From Parelaphostrongylus tenuis (taxonomy: Eukaryota; Nematoda; Chromadorea; Rhabditida; Metastrongylidae), in NCBI GenBank assembly GCA_019055375.1, contig JAHQIW010000052.1:310001-374000 (forward strand): a stretch of 64,000 nucleotides of DNA, given 5' to 3'. This document shows, in pieces, positions 1-11,225 of the stretch. Every line of letters begins with the position of its first letter. Positions within the stretch are counted from its first letter, which is position 1. A program made the position numbers and the translations under genes. The notes beneath the pieces are model-generated. The model had not been told where the DNA came from. It searched no databases and worked only from the letters and a program-made list of their open reading frames with translations.

Positions 1-447
1 AACGATTATCCTTGCCTTAACGTATGCAACAGAAACCTGGTCGACACGTAAGCAGGATAAAAGATGATTTGGCGTTATTGAACGTGCAGTCGAAAGGTCG
101 ATGCTAGGAGTATCCTGTATCTCGCAAATGAGAGGAAGGACCAGAGTTCCGTCCTACATCAAAGATCGAGGATCAAAACGCCGTTCTACCAACGACAACC
201 GATAGACGAAAGCCGTTATCGACTGGATTTCTCGCCATATGAAGCGCTCTACAGGAAGACCACCGATCCGATGGTTTGATTTCTTCACGACAAGCCTAGA
301 AGAAAGATCTGATGCTCAACGATTTTCTAGAGCAAGGAGGTCCTACTGGGCTACTCTAGCACGCGACAGGCAAAAATGGAAGTGTTGCTGGTGGTCGTTC
401 GATTCACTTGACGATCAATGGGACGACAGGTGATACAGGTGATACAG
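1..447 (+). pseudogene. RTE-type non-LTR retrotransposon, 3' fragment
   Basis: The end of an RTE-like reverse transcriptase frame, broken by stops: TYATETWSTRKQDKR near the start, AVERSMLGVS, then KRSTGRPPIRWFDFF and RARRSYWATLARDRQKWKC near 239-415. It finishes at the family's short 3' tail of TGATACAGG-type repeats (431-447). Truncated at the window edge. Confidence 0.85.
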
Positions 448-1924
448 ATTCGTGCTGCACAGAACGAGTGTGGAAATATTGTTGCATTAAATAATTGAGC
501 ACGTATGTCGTGATCAGTAAGCAGATCAGCGATCTTTTTGAGAGGCTTGAATAAAGCCCATGCTCTTCGTGAACTTCGGTTGACTTTTTCTTTGCAGTTT
601 ATTATCCACGTTATTGAGGCGTTAAACTTATACGTAGGACATGGCCTTTCCAGTCATCGTTTAATCAACAGTAATGGATTATCTAACAAAATACATTAAT
701 ATGGTCTTCATCCGATTGTTCCGCACTGGCCATTTTTTCCAATTGCACAGAGCTTAGTGAGCACTATCTGCCCTTATTCATTCCTACTCGAAAAAAGATG
801 ATGTTGCGGGAAAATTGAAAGTTTATACAGACAGATCATCCCGTATTTCTTGCTGTTCCGATCTCCTGAAACCAACACCAGAGTCGCTCAGCTATAAGTG
901 GCTCTGGCAAGATTGCGTCATCGCTTTGCATACTTTCACCAAGTGGAGGTGTGAGCGGTGGACGAGAATGGTTTAACATCATTGTATAATAAAAATTTCA
1001 ATCAGCAAGCGTTTTCATTCACGACGAGCCTATACCTTACATCAACAACAATCATCTATGTCACAGTCGAAGCATTCCAGTCCTATCAACATAATCTTAA
1101 ACTCCAAAAATTTCAGAGCAGATGTGGTAGCTGATATTGAGAACTTTCAATATTCTCGACTACACGGAAATGCAACGTGAAGCGTGCACTGTTACTTAAA
1201 ATATGCATTCTCTTCGAGGCTTTTTTCGAGCGGTAACATTGAGATAACAACTAGTTTCACGCCAATTTATCATCAAAAGAAGGAACCTATCATTGCGTAG
1301 TCTTGTCGTCACCTTTAACACATGCCCAGCTGTCCACCTTTGCGATAAAACGTTGTCCTGCATATATATCTAATCGTAGTTTGGTTACCGTAAGAAGTTT
1401 CCTTACTAGATTTTTAGAGCACATATTTGTTTGGCACCCAAACGTTCCACAAAATCTCATGCATTTCGTGTAGCGATGAAGCTTACCTCCATAGGTCTCT
1501 TAGCAATTTAACAAACGCTAAAGACAATGTGGAAGATACACTAGACGAAATAAGAAATAACTTAGAGGAACCAAAACTCTAGGCATCCGACCACATTAAA
1601 CTGTCAACAGCTCCACCATTTTGCTAATAGCTGTCAAACGACTTTACTTCATTCCACATTCATTGCTTTTTATTGCTCCAGAAATTTTCCTTTCTAGAGC
1701 TTATCATTAAACTATTCCTCCTGTGCAGTTAGGAACAAAAGACGAGTATGGGAAAATTTCACATCATGTAGAGATTATTTCCTAATTATAACTATTTTGT
1801 AGTTAGATTTCTATTGATAGAATTTATACTCCTATTTTCTATCCGAAGTAAATTTGCACTTTTTTTGCACTATGCTTACATAATTTGGAATAATCTCACA
1901 ACTCATGGAGCAACTGATTCGGTA
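448..1924. other. Intergenic, nothing supported
   Basis: A+T-rich DNA without a convincing coding frame, known repeat or RNA gene that I can see. Confidence 0.5.
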
Positions 1925-2080
1925 GGTGAATAGGCAGTGATTAAGGTGTCCGGAAGTGTATACAAGGTCGTTGGTTCGATTTCACGTCCAAGGGTTGACC
2001 GAGCCTTCCACCCCACCGGGATCAGCGAGCCGAGTTGGGACCAGATTTGTCTAAGTATAGGAAAGCTGACTCTCTATTTT
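1925..2080 (+). repeat. tRNA-derived SINE copy
   Basis: Contains a pol III box-B-like GGTTCGATTTC at about 1974-1984, preceded by a degenerate box A, and then the body TTGGGACCAGATTTGTCTAAG (shortened here) shared with other copies in the window (for example the minus-strand copy at 30035-30335). Non-coding. Confidence 0.65.
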
Positions 2081-2105
2081 GGTAGACTGTTACACGTCCT
2101 TTGAC

Positions 2106-2146
<41 letters not shown>

Positions 2147-2486
2147 TAGACATATAGGCACATATGCATATATATATAAATATATATCTAGATAGATAGA
2201 TAGATAGCAAGTATATAGATAGATATAAATATATGGATAGATATACCATGTATATATAGATACATATGCATATATATGTATATATATATGTATATATATA
2301 TATATTTGTATAAAGGACTTGTAGTAGCCTACCAAAGTAGAGAGCTCTCCTATACCTAGGCAAGTCTATATAGTATATTTATACATATACAGTATATACT
2401 ATATGTACTATATAGTATATATATATATACATAGCATATATGTATATGTATACCAGTATATATACATATTTATTTATATATATATA
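2043..2486. repeat. Inverted SINE-like arms around a TA/GATA microsatellite
   Basis: About 65 bp at 2043-2110 is matched in reverse at 2303-2369 (for example CTCTATTTTGGTAGACTG against the complement of TAGCCTACCAAAGTAGAGAG). Between them lies an almost pure TA, GATA and CATA tract; a second TA tract follows to 2486. The long frames in the tract are low-complexity (Tyr/Ile repeats) and not genes. Confidence 0.75.
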
Positions 2487-2489
2487 GTC

Positions 2490-5170
2490 ACCTTAACGAT
2501 ACTCACTGGAGTCGAATGTATGGGGACGCCGCCTAAGAGATTGTTACATATTATTGTGATTAGAAAACAGCGTTTCTGATGCGATGCGTATTACGTTCAT
2601 CTATACTGGATAACTTATCATTCAATGACAAATGTGCAGGAGAAACTCTGTTGCGAAGAAAAAAAATACCTGTAAGAAAGTATGCTAACAGCAATGTACA
2701 GCAGTCAATCTTTCTTCCTTGCCGTTATGGCATAAATCAACTTGAGTCATATCAAGAGTTAAGAACCTAAGAAATATTTGATAAAAATCTCACTTAGGTT
2801 ACGCAGTAGTGTGAAGTGCCAAAAGTTGGCGTAATCGGCAAGAGAAAAGGAAGAAGGTGTCAAGGAAATCTATAATTAGAGCAAACAAAGAGCAAAATGA
2901 TGATTGGTCTGAACGAAGTGTTAAAAATCATGTTAAAATATGTAGACAACAACGAAAATGATATAAAACGAGATATATGAAATATGTGAAAAACGTACGT
3001 GAGCTACTGATATACCGGCACCCCGAGAATGCTGAAGGCAAGTGTTTCAGAAAAAGTCGAAGTTCAAAAACGAGGTTTTCAAAAATAGTCGATTAAGGGA
3101 CGCTATATATATATATATATATCTATATGATTTTTGACAGCCGCGTGCCATATAGAGTAAAAAAGCCTTTGATAACATTTGATGTAGTCTCATTTTATCA
3201 TTCTGTGTCTTCTTTCCCTACAGTGTACAGTAGTTGCAGGGGCGTGGTGGCTCCGATGAGACGGGCGAGACCTCCGCAACGTGCGTAAGTCACTGTCATA
3301 CCAAAACTTCGAAAATGTTCAAAGCAAATCATTCGGAACTTATCGAAATTCAAAAACGAGGTTTTTGAAAGTAGTCGATTAAAAGAAATTATCTGTATGA
3401 AACATGGTTGTGCTGAGATCGCAGCGATATTGTAGAAACGGATATGTAAAAGCCAGGTCAAATCAAGTGTTTCTGAATCAGTTCACTTCAACCATGTGCT
3501 TGTTGTTGACTTAAGCTGCATTTGTTTTTGCAGTAATGAAGAATCCCTTTGCGCTAACTCCACGAACGATGGCCACATGGCCAAAGCACGAATGCATCCA
3601 TAATGGTTTGATATCATCGAAGCTGGCGAAGATGCTCGAAAGGGAGGGAATGAAAAGAGAAGGGAAAATGAGAAGAGAAGAGGCGTGGTTACATGTCGTG
3701 GTGTTTTGAAGTAGTTTCATGGGAGGGTAGCAAATGGAGAGGTCCAGTCACTCTAAATCAGATTCATCACTAATGATGAACATTGTGTGAATGATTCGTG
3801 AATGATGTCGAAACACTAGCATCGCTTAATGAAATGACATCATCGTAATTGGAAAGAATATTCAATGAAAAAGAGATTGAGAAGGAATATTAAGAGATTC
3901 ACGTGGAGCTTTCGAGTAGCTCCAGAGAGTTGTAACAGTTTAGAATGTGAAACAATTTCGAACCGAAAAACGAGAGTGAGAAATTCATCGAAGCGATACT
4001 GGGTGTCGTGCCAAATTCACATCGGAAATCTAGTCGTTATGCTAAGTGATTCGTTGCGTTGTGGTTTTTAGCACAGCACATGCAGAGCTCAACATTTGGA
4101 CTAAAGAGCTAAAATGAATTATCAAGCTCAATGGCTCAAGCGCCAGCGATCTATCAGCGTCATCAAACAAAATTTCTCGCACTTCCATTCTTTATGATAT
4201 TCGTTTTAAGTGAGTAATATCACTTGCAATGGTAGCATTTCTTATTCGTAATAGTGATATTCAACAAGAGTGCACCATTTTTTCACAGGAATCTTTCGTC
4301 AGTATTAGTAAAAAACAAGGATGATGTTGGCAATTTGAGCTACCAACTGATATATCTTTCAGTAACTCAGTAATTAGGGTTTGATTTAGAATCTAAATTC
4401 GATAGAGAAAGGAAACCCTTGGAGAACGTTTTTATCTGAAGGATTTGAAATTAAAATAAAGTATAGACGGGATGAATCGTTAATAAGGAGAAATTCTCTC
4501 GGTAGTGAAGAATTTCCTTATGTTCTAAAAGCGTTGTTAATGTATTCCTAGGTGAACTTATCAAGAACACATTTCTGAGCACAAGGAGAAAAAGCGCAAC
4601 GGAGATTATAGGGAGGAAATTGGTGATAAGAGATTGAGAGACAGGGAGAGAAGGAAGAAAAGAAGTGTTATATAGGGCAGAGTTTACTCATTCAATCAGC
4701 CTGATACTTGCCATTGGCTTAACAGCCAAAACACCACTGCCAAAATCAAACTAAATTTGCTTCTCGTTAATACTATAGTCATCAGTTTAATGTTAGATCG
4801 ATGATTACTTATGGATTATGTGAGCTGCTTGATTTTCTACTACGGCAAGAGGCTTGCAGAAGGGTGTCTAATTACATATATCTGCATCTGTCATATAAGC
4901 AGGAAAGAATGTATCATGTACTTGAATCAGAATAGAAAGGACAAATTTTCACTTAGATATCAAGAGGGCGCGTATGACGTCAGACCGAAGTGCTTTTGAC
5001 CAGCGTTTACAGTAACTTCAGTGTTGGGGTTTGATGTTGAACGATGTCAAAAATTCTTACAGGTCACTTTTACTGAGTACTTGCCTCGATTTCGCGAGAG
5101 ATTTTCTACTAAGTGTTCTTTATCATGTTATTATCCCATCATGTCGAGTATGCAAAAAGTTTTTGGAAGG
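2490..5170. other. Intergenic with a short direct repeat
   Basis: No gene recognised. Two related blocks share TTCAAAAACGAGGTTTT and TAGTCGATTAA, at about 3018-3097 and 3300-3382, with a TA run at 3104-3122. A purine-rich stretch lies at 4570-4670. The ORFs here have no family features. Confidence 0.5.
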
Positions 5171-5178
5171 TATATGTT

Positions 5179-5426
5179 TTGACCGATGAACGAGAGCTGT
5201 TACCGACTGGAGTTTTCAGGATGTCAAGCGTTCCACAAAAAGACCACCAACCCGATGGTTCCATTCCTTCAAGAAAATCCTAGAAGAAAGATATGACGCT
5301 CAACGAATCTCTAGGGCGAGGAGGACCCACTGGGCTACTCTTTCACGCGATAGGGGAAAATGGAAGTGTTGCCGGTGCCCGCTTGAGTCACTCGACGATC
5401 AACGGGACGAGAGATGATGTAGGTGT
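5179..5426 (+). pseudogene. RTE retrotransposon 3' fragment
   Basis: Homologous to the 1-447 fragment: DVKRSTKRPPTRWF, ILEERYDAQRISRARRTHWA and SLDDQRDER can be read in one frame, followed by GATGTAGGTG in place of the 3' repeat tail. 5' truncated, as usual for non-LTR insertions. Confidence 0.85.
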
Positions 5427-5514
5427 TGTTTTGATCAACACATGCCGTTGACTAGCAATGACAATATTTGTAGATAGTGCAAACTATAATGTTTATTTAA
5501 TGACATTATCACTA

Positions 5515-6104
5515 TGCTGATAAAGAACGGGTTGGTTTCATGTACCCAGTTCACGTTAAACTGAAGAACTATCTCCGAATGCTCCAGTTACATCTAGGTC
5601 TGGAGGTTAACATGAAGAACGACTTAATTCCAGAGTTGAGCCGGAAAAGCGAGCGGATTAGGAAGTTCTTGGAAACATTGAGGTTGGAGTGAAAAATCGA
5701 AAGAAAAACCCGTAACCACCATCTTGACTTCACAACTCCTCCTGCCTTAACACAAAACCTGCTCACCACGTGAGCAAGATGAAAGGTCACTCAACATTAT
5801 CGAACAGCTAGTCCAAAGATTGATACACTCCTAATTATTTGAAATCGGTGCCACGAATATATAATGCGTCTGAACGGCAACCGATGACAAGAGCTGTTGT
5901 AACTGAATTACTTGAAATCCTAAACGGCATCAGGATAGTGTGAGTTCCTTTCAGAAACAGAGAAAGAAAGATGTAGTGCTTAGGTAGCTCTCAGAGCGTA
6001 AAGCCCATTAGCCTACTCGCACATGCGGCAGGAAAAATAAAGGTCCACTGGCGCCTTCTCGAGTCATTTAACGGTCACCGCAACGCAGATGACACAGGTG
6101 ATAA
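5515..6104 (+). pseudogene. RTE retrotransposon 3' fragment, longer and more decayed
   Basis: Starts further upstream in the reverse transcriptase: FTLN, ISECSSYI, LEVNMKNDLIPELSRKSER, then the region equivalent to the start of the 1-447 copy, with several frameshifts and stops. It ends in GATGACACAGGTGAT (about 6088-6102), the RTE tail. Lies about 90 bp downstream of the 5179-5426 copy in the same orientation. Confidence 0.8.
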
Positions 6105-7080
6105 TCATCCATCACGGATTGCGTGGACCCCGGCAATTTTTTCACTCAGCTCATTGCCCTGCGTCCGCCCATTTTCGGTGAATTTGCTCGTCACCTGCAA
6201 TCTTTTGTTCCTCATGTATGGCGATGTTAGGTAGATCGATTTAGGAACTCTGGAAGAGCTAACTACTGATTTCATGTATTTGCCAAAGATAGGCACGAGT
6301 CTTTGTTGATTCTCTTTTGCCTGTCACTAATTCCCGAAGACCTGTGGGATATGAGATTTGGTTGACTTGTTGGGATTTTGAAAATGAGAACGTGATTGTG
6401 TTCAATGGCTTTGTTAGTAGGTGAAAGAGGATGAAAAGGAAGACTTAACACATGCAAGAAACACTAAGTAGTCACCTTTTCGACTACCTTGAATGCGTTA
6501 AGTTGAGCACAACTCAAAACTATACAAATAATGACAGACGGTAGCCTAGCCCATATCAATACGCAAAAATTTTATGGTAGTTAGTTTATTACATCCATAG
6601 AGTATGGCTAGTACTAGCGGTTCTCGCAACTGAAAGAGTTGTTTCGGATGAAAGAAAAACATATGAAAAATTATTTTGAATAATGACATATGAAACAACG
6701 CCTTTTTCAAAAAGATGTCTTCTAAACAACTTAGTATTTTTTGCATACGAATGCACCTCCTCATCATGCTATTCTAAACATGATTTATTCACTTGCAATA
6801 ATTCCCATTCCATTACGCTATGTGAGAAGCACTTGAAGTAATTTCTAGAAAGCAATTCGCGCAAAGTGTAGTTAGCGTCTACTCATGGAGTTCCACGTGA
6901 ATGGAATCATAAATGATTAACAAGTTTAACAAAATCGGGTAATGAAGAATTGTGTGTAAAAAAACCAGGAGGGACACCGACGAAATAAAATCAACAGGAA
7001 ACCGAGAAGATACCTTAGAGCAAAGAAATGCACGCCTACTCATTACTGCATTCCTCAACGAAACATTGTGTTTAATTTGA
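6105..7080. other. Intergenic, nothing supported
   Basis: Only short frames without recognisable motifs; no repeat or RNA gene identified. Confidence 0.5.
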
Positions 7081-7084
7081 TAAT

Positions 7085-7190
7085 GTTGAGTGATATGTAA
7101 AAACAGCAGACATCAGTGGGATTCGAGCCCGCATTTCACCTTTTCCCGGAGCGTGCTAACCATAGGGTGCCTCTGCTGTGCTATCACTTT
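7085..7190 (-). repeat. tRNA-derived SINE copy
   Basis: On the minus strand it has box A (CTATGGTTAGCACGC) and box B (GGGCTCGAATCCC) spaced as in a tRNA, and ends in ATATCACTCAACATT, a tail shared with the copy at 9462-9560. It does not close as a tRNA cloverleaf, so SINE rather than tRNA gene. Confidence 0.75.
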
Positions 7191-7330
7191 CTGCGACACA
7201 AGGCATCGCTCAATCAGCAACCACCTGTCAACGACAAGCCTATAACAGCAGTGAACCTAGTCACGCTGATAATATTGCACAAGTGTATAATTGACTTATA
7301 TCTTTTTATTTAACAGCTTTTAGCGGTGGT

Positions 7331-7455
7331 ATGTACATATATACACATATACATTATATATATATATATATATATATGTAATTATGTACTTTTGTGTACA
7401 TATATATACATATACATTAAATATATTTAATTATATACTTATATGTATGTATATG
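7331..7455. repeat. TA/CATA microsatellite
   Basis: Alternating TA and CATATA tract next to the left end of the Tc1-like element. Confidence 0.8.
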
Positions 7456-8770
7456 TTGCGAGAAAAGCCCTGTAAATGTTTTGCTAATCTTGACATTGAT
7501 ATAACGTTTTTCTTATTAATTTGATAGTTTTTTGAATACTTTGTTTGATTTTAGTTCAGAATGTGTTTTATTTATTTGTCTATTTTCAGTTATGCTCAAG
7601 TTATAATTGTAAAAAGGAACCTATCACAATAGTTGAGTTGCACAAAACGGGAATGGAAACGACAGACATTGTTAAAATTGACAGGTTTTAAACCAATAAG
7701 TGTCCACAGGGCCGTGAACCGCTTCAAAGAGGCTGGAGCGATTGAGGATAATCCTCGAAAATGCCATCCAACCACCTCGTCTACCACGAAAAGCATTTAG
7801 AAAATCCGTTGCCAAACTCAACCAAATCCGGAGCCTTCGATGCGTACAATGGCTTGGAAAGCTCGGAATCATCGGGTGGAGTGTCCACAATAATGACAAA
7901 AATAAGCAGGGTGCGCAGTTACTAGTCGCTTATGTTCACTTTCTGGACAAAACGATAAACGACGACAAAACGGTTTTCAAAGGCTCCCCTTAATGGTTCG
8001 TTTAGTAGCTGGTGCTGGCTTGTCGAGGGTGCCTTTTACGGATGAGAAGATATTCAGAGTCACAGACGAATCGGCATCAACTTTTCAAAAAGGGTTAACA
8101 GAAGTCCGCAGTAGCATAAACGATGGGCCACAATCGTTTTCCAGTCTCTATGGTGGTCTGGGCCAGCATTTCGTCACCGGAGACATGCCGTTGGTCTCAT
8201 CAACGGGAACGTCAAAATCAACGCTGCAGCTATCAGCAGCAAGTTTTATGGGGCATACAGGCCCTTGAACTACTTAGCTCTTTGACGCCGACAGATTCAC
8301 CCTTGAACAGGTCTGGGCTCCTGCTCATTTGGCACGTTAAACGATTGGCATCGATCAAGAACAGTTTTAAAGGCTTTTGGTGTAGAAACAAGAGGCGCCC
8401 GAATTCCTCTTATCCTAAGCCAGTGGATTAGTCCGTGTGGGAGGAAAAAGTCTCGGCCACTCGGCACACTAGAGCAGGCGTGCTCAAAATGGCTGTGATT
8501 CGCGCTTGGGGCGAAATTACGGTGGAAACTTGTGTGAGACAAGTTGGGAATTTCTTCTTTTCCTTCCTTTCCTTGGGCAACTCAACAACTGCGATTCGTT
8601 GATACGATCCATGACTTAAGCACAACTGAAAATAGTCAAATAAATGAAGAAGATTTTGGATCAAATATGAACAAAGAAGTCGGTATGATCATCAGCATAA
8701 ACAAAAAAATTATCACATCAATGTCGAAAATTAACAAACCGAAAATTGACAGAACCTTTTCTGCACCCTG
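7454..8770 (+). mobile_element. Tc1-like DNA transposon with dead transposase
   Basis: Transposase pieces in order on the plus strand: HTH part (KKEPITIVELHKTGMETTDI, then RAVNRFKEAGAIEDNPRK), SRVPFTDEKIF with a catalytic Asp, the VMVWA region near 8145, and VSATRHTRAGVLKMAV with VETCVRQV near the end. Many stops and frameshifts separate them. Imperfect terminal inverted repeats are visible: the left end TTGCGAGAAAAGCCCTGTAA and the right end, read in reverse, CAGGGTGCAGAAAAGGTTCT, both followed by a GACATTGAT block. TA lies at both ends. Length about 1.3 kb fits the family. Inactive. Confidence 0.82.
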
Positions 8771-8784
8771 TATACATGTACATA

Positions 8785-9376
8785 TTAGGTCGTTCCATAA
8801 GTTTTGGCAATAGAGCAATAAACACCAAATTTAATAGCCCAGAAGTGATCAAAATTGCATGACTTTGATACCGTTCAATTGTGCTTTTCTTTGGAACATT
8901 TTGGTATGCAACTCACCTATGCCTGCTTTTAGATGAAGCTGTCGTGGGAACAAATTCGCTTGCTACCTATGCACTGATGGCGCGTAGGATTAAATACTAG
9001 CGTAGCGGCGCTCAAAATTAATGGAACTTCTGTGGACGGCCCGAACACAACTGTCCTCCAGACTGTTCTCTCCAGCTTCGAACTACGTGAACCACTTCCA
9101 AGCCATCCTTTATGTAACCGTATAATCGTCCCAAGCTCTATCAATCTTGCGTGCCTCTTCAATAGCGTTTCTCCCTACGTGCCTTCGGACATGAGTAGTA
9201 AGCGAATGTATTCTCAACACAGCTCCATCTCAAAGCAACTGTGGGCAATTGTGTAGCAAAATGTTCTCGAGAAAATGCGCAATCGAATGATACTCAAATC
9301 ATGCAGTTTTATTTACATTTGGTTAAAAAGATTTGGTGTTCATTGTTCCAGTGCCCAAACTTATGAAAATGCCTAA
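8785..9376 (-). mobile_element. Deleted mariner element
   Basis: Inverted repeats: left TTAGGTCGTTCCATAAGTTT, right in reverse TTAGGCATTTTCATAAGTTT, each followed by an AACACCAAAT block. The minus strand between 9256 and 8990 keeps the transposase N-terminal helix-turn-helix part (RNAIEEARKIDRAWDDYT, WKWF, FEAGENSLED) with stops. TA precedes the left end. The terminal repeats match the element in the cyclase intron (40311-41075), which keeps the opposite, C-terminal half of the transposase. Confidence 0.82.
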
Positions 9377-9380
9377 CGCT

Positions 9381-9455
9381 ATATGATATATATATATATA
9401 TATATATATGCATGTATACATTTATATACATATATAGATAGATAGATAAATAGAT
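9381..9455. repeat. TA and GATA microsatellite
   Basis: A (TA)n run followed by CATA and GATA repeats. Confidence 0.85.
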
Positions 9456-9461
9456 AGAATA

Positions 9462-9560
9462 ATGTTGAGTGATATACAGAATTTTAACGTCAGACGGGAA
9501 TCGAACCTTATTTAACTCTTTCTCGGGTCGCGTGTTAAGATTCCAAGACTGAGATTATGT
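9462..9560 (-). repeat. tRNA-derived SINE fragment
   Basis: Carries box B in reverse (GGGAATCGAACC) and the ATGTTGAGTGATATAC end shared with 7085-7190. Confidence 0.6.
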
Positions 9561-10140
9561 ATAACTCTTTTAGAAATAAGGAAGCCATACATCAAAATTC
9601 TCACAAACTCAGGCACGTGTAAAATCTTCTAATATCATAGTGCTTAAAACCGTAATCCTTGTTGGTTTAAGGGATTTTACATATAAACATAATGACACAA
9701 ACGTAAAGGACTTACGTTGAAAAGACAAGATAGAAATTTCTTCTTTTCCTTCCTTTCTTGCTCAACAAAACTAATGTCAAGACAAGAAACTTGCTTAAAC
9801 TGGGATTTAATGGTCTAACGCTTCACGTTGGAGTGAAACTCAGTCAAGCTTAGAACTGACTCAATGTTTCCTTCCTGAACTCGAACAAAAGCTAATGCAA
9901 TACGTAACTGCGTAGCCCTCATGAAATAACGCGCTACCATGGCTATAAACCTCCTAGCAAAAGTAAAATGGGTGTAAAGCCAATAATCTAGGCCACTGGA
10001 ACATCATGTGCTATTACCAAGATTAACTAGTGAAGAATTAATTTGAATCTGAATTATAAACTTATAATAGAAGTGGTAAAAAATTTCTAATTTACGAAAA
10101 TAATGTTGATATCTCGTCATTATTATTTGAGCCAACATGT

Positions 10141-10353
10141 CATGTGGTCTGTTAAATGGGCTGACTTATAAAGCCCGATACACGTGTTTCGACCTTGACG
10201 GTCTCATCAGTCAGAAGTACGCTTCGTCTTCAGCCAATCTCAGCGCCACGAGAGGATTGGCTAAAGACGAACGGTACTGCCCACCTGATGAGACCGTCAA
10301 GGTCGAATACGTGTATCGGGCTCTATAAGTCAGCCCATTTAACAGACCACATG
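10141..10353. repeat. 213-bp near-perfect palindromic (foldback) element
   Basis: The left half begins CATGTGGTCTGTTAAATGGG and the right half ends in its complement (CCCATTTAACAGACCACATG). Pairing runs almost without a break through GATACACGTGTTTCGACCTT, GACGGTCTCATCAG and AGTACGCTTCGTCTT to a small loop near 10245-10256. That is a stem of about 100 bp. The two overlapping frames in it are a consequence of symmetry, not genes. Related half-copies occur at 22200-22600 and 29385-30400. Confidence 0.9.
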
Positions 10354-10934
10354 ATATGCGTGGCCAAAAACGATTATGTGGCATACTGAAGTTTGAGCTG
10401 TGGTCTTAAGAAAACACTCGAAACTCAAGGTACAAATCGTGATAATTACTCACTTATATTATTTATGAAAAACCAGTCAAAACGACTACTTATACTCGGT
10501 TTTCGTTGTTCGAGAGAAACAACAAGCCATTTTCTGAAGAGCTCCAAAGCAGCTAAAAAGTAGCAGAAGAAAACACTAATTCTCAGTAGTTTTGGGTTTT
10601 TTTCTTCCTGAATTATAGGGTTTTCGCCACTTTGTGATGAAAGAAAGTGGCCGCGAAGAAGGCGATAATTAGGTCCGAAGAACCTTAATTGGATCGAGAT
10701 TACTTGAGCACAACGACGGAAAGATTAACTTTCTGAAAGTTCGAAAGAGAGCCTTTAAAACTGCAACTCCTAGAATGATTTTGAATGGAATTGAAAGATT
10801 TTGCTCTTTCATATCATAGGTTGCAGTAGGAAGTTCGTCTGAGCTATTCTTCGGCGAGTCTCCGCATTAGCGTCGCTAATGACTATCTTCACAAGCTATG
10901 GTCCTCTCTAAACATCCTTTCAATATGCGAAGTA

Positions 10935-11225
10935 CGGGCCACGTTAAGAGTAGTAGCTAGAGGTGTCCATTGATACACACGTGGTTGCTGTGGCGAGCAC
11001 GCGTCCCAGGTTCAACAATTCTTCCATCCTGCCACGGTCAGTAAAATGTTACCGGACTTTCTGAGAAGATAGCAGAACAAACTTGATACATCGATAAGCC
11101 ACAGCGAGTAGTTTCAATTGATCTGAGATGGCCCAGTAATCTTGAACGCTATTCAATAAAGTCGAATGAATGGCGTTTCCCACTGGGAATGATTAACGCC
11201 CACATCCCTTATCCTTCACGTCATT
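10935..11225 (+). repeat. tRNA-derived SINE copy
   Basis: Begins with a box-A-like TAGTAGCTAGAGGTG, then a degenerate box B (CCAGGTTCAAC), then the shared body (ATACATCGATAAGCC, GAATGAATGGCGTTTCCC). The same body is found at 14830-15090 and 24285-24530. Confidence 0.6.

Noticed and set aside
2022..2363. 113-codon minus frame rich in Tyr and Ile
   Set aside because: It is the translation of the TA/GATA microsatellite and the SINE arms around it.
10137..10389. Two overlapping plus-strand frames
   Set aside because: They lie in the palindromic element; similar frames on both halves follow from the symmetry.
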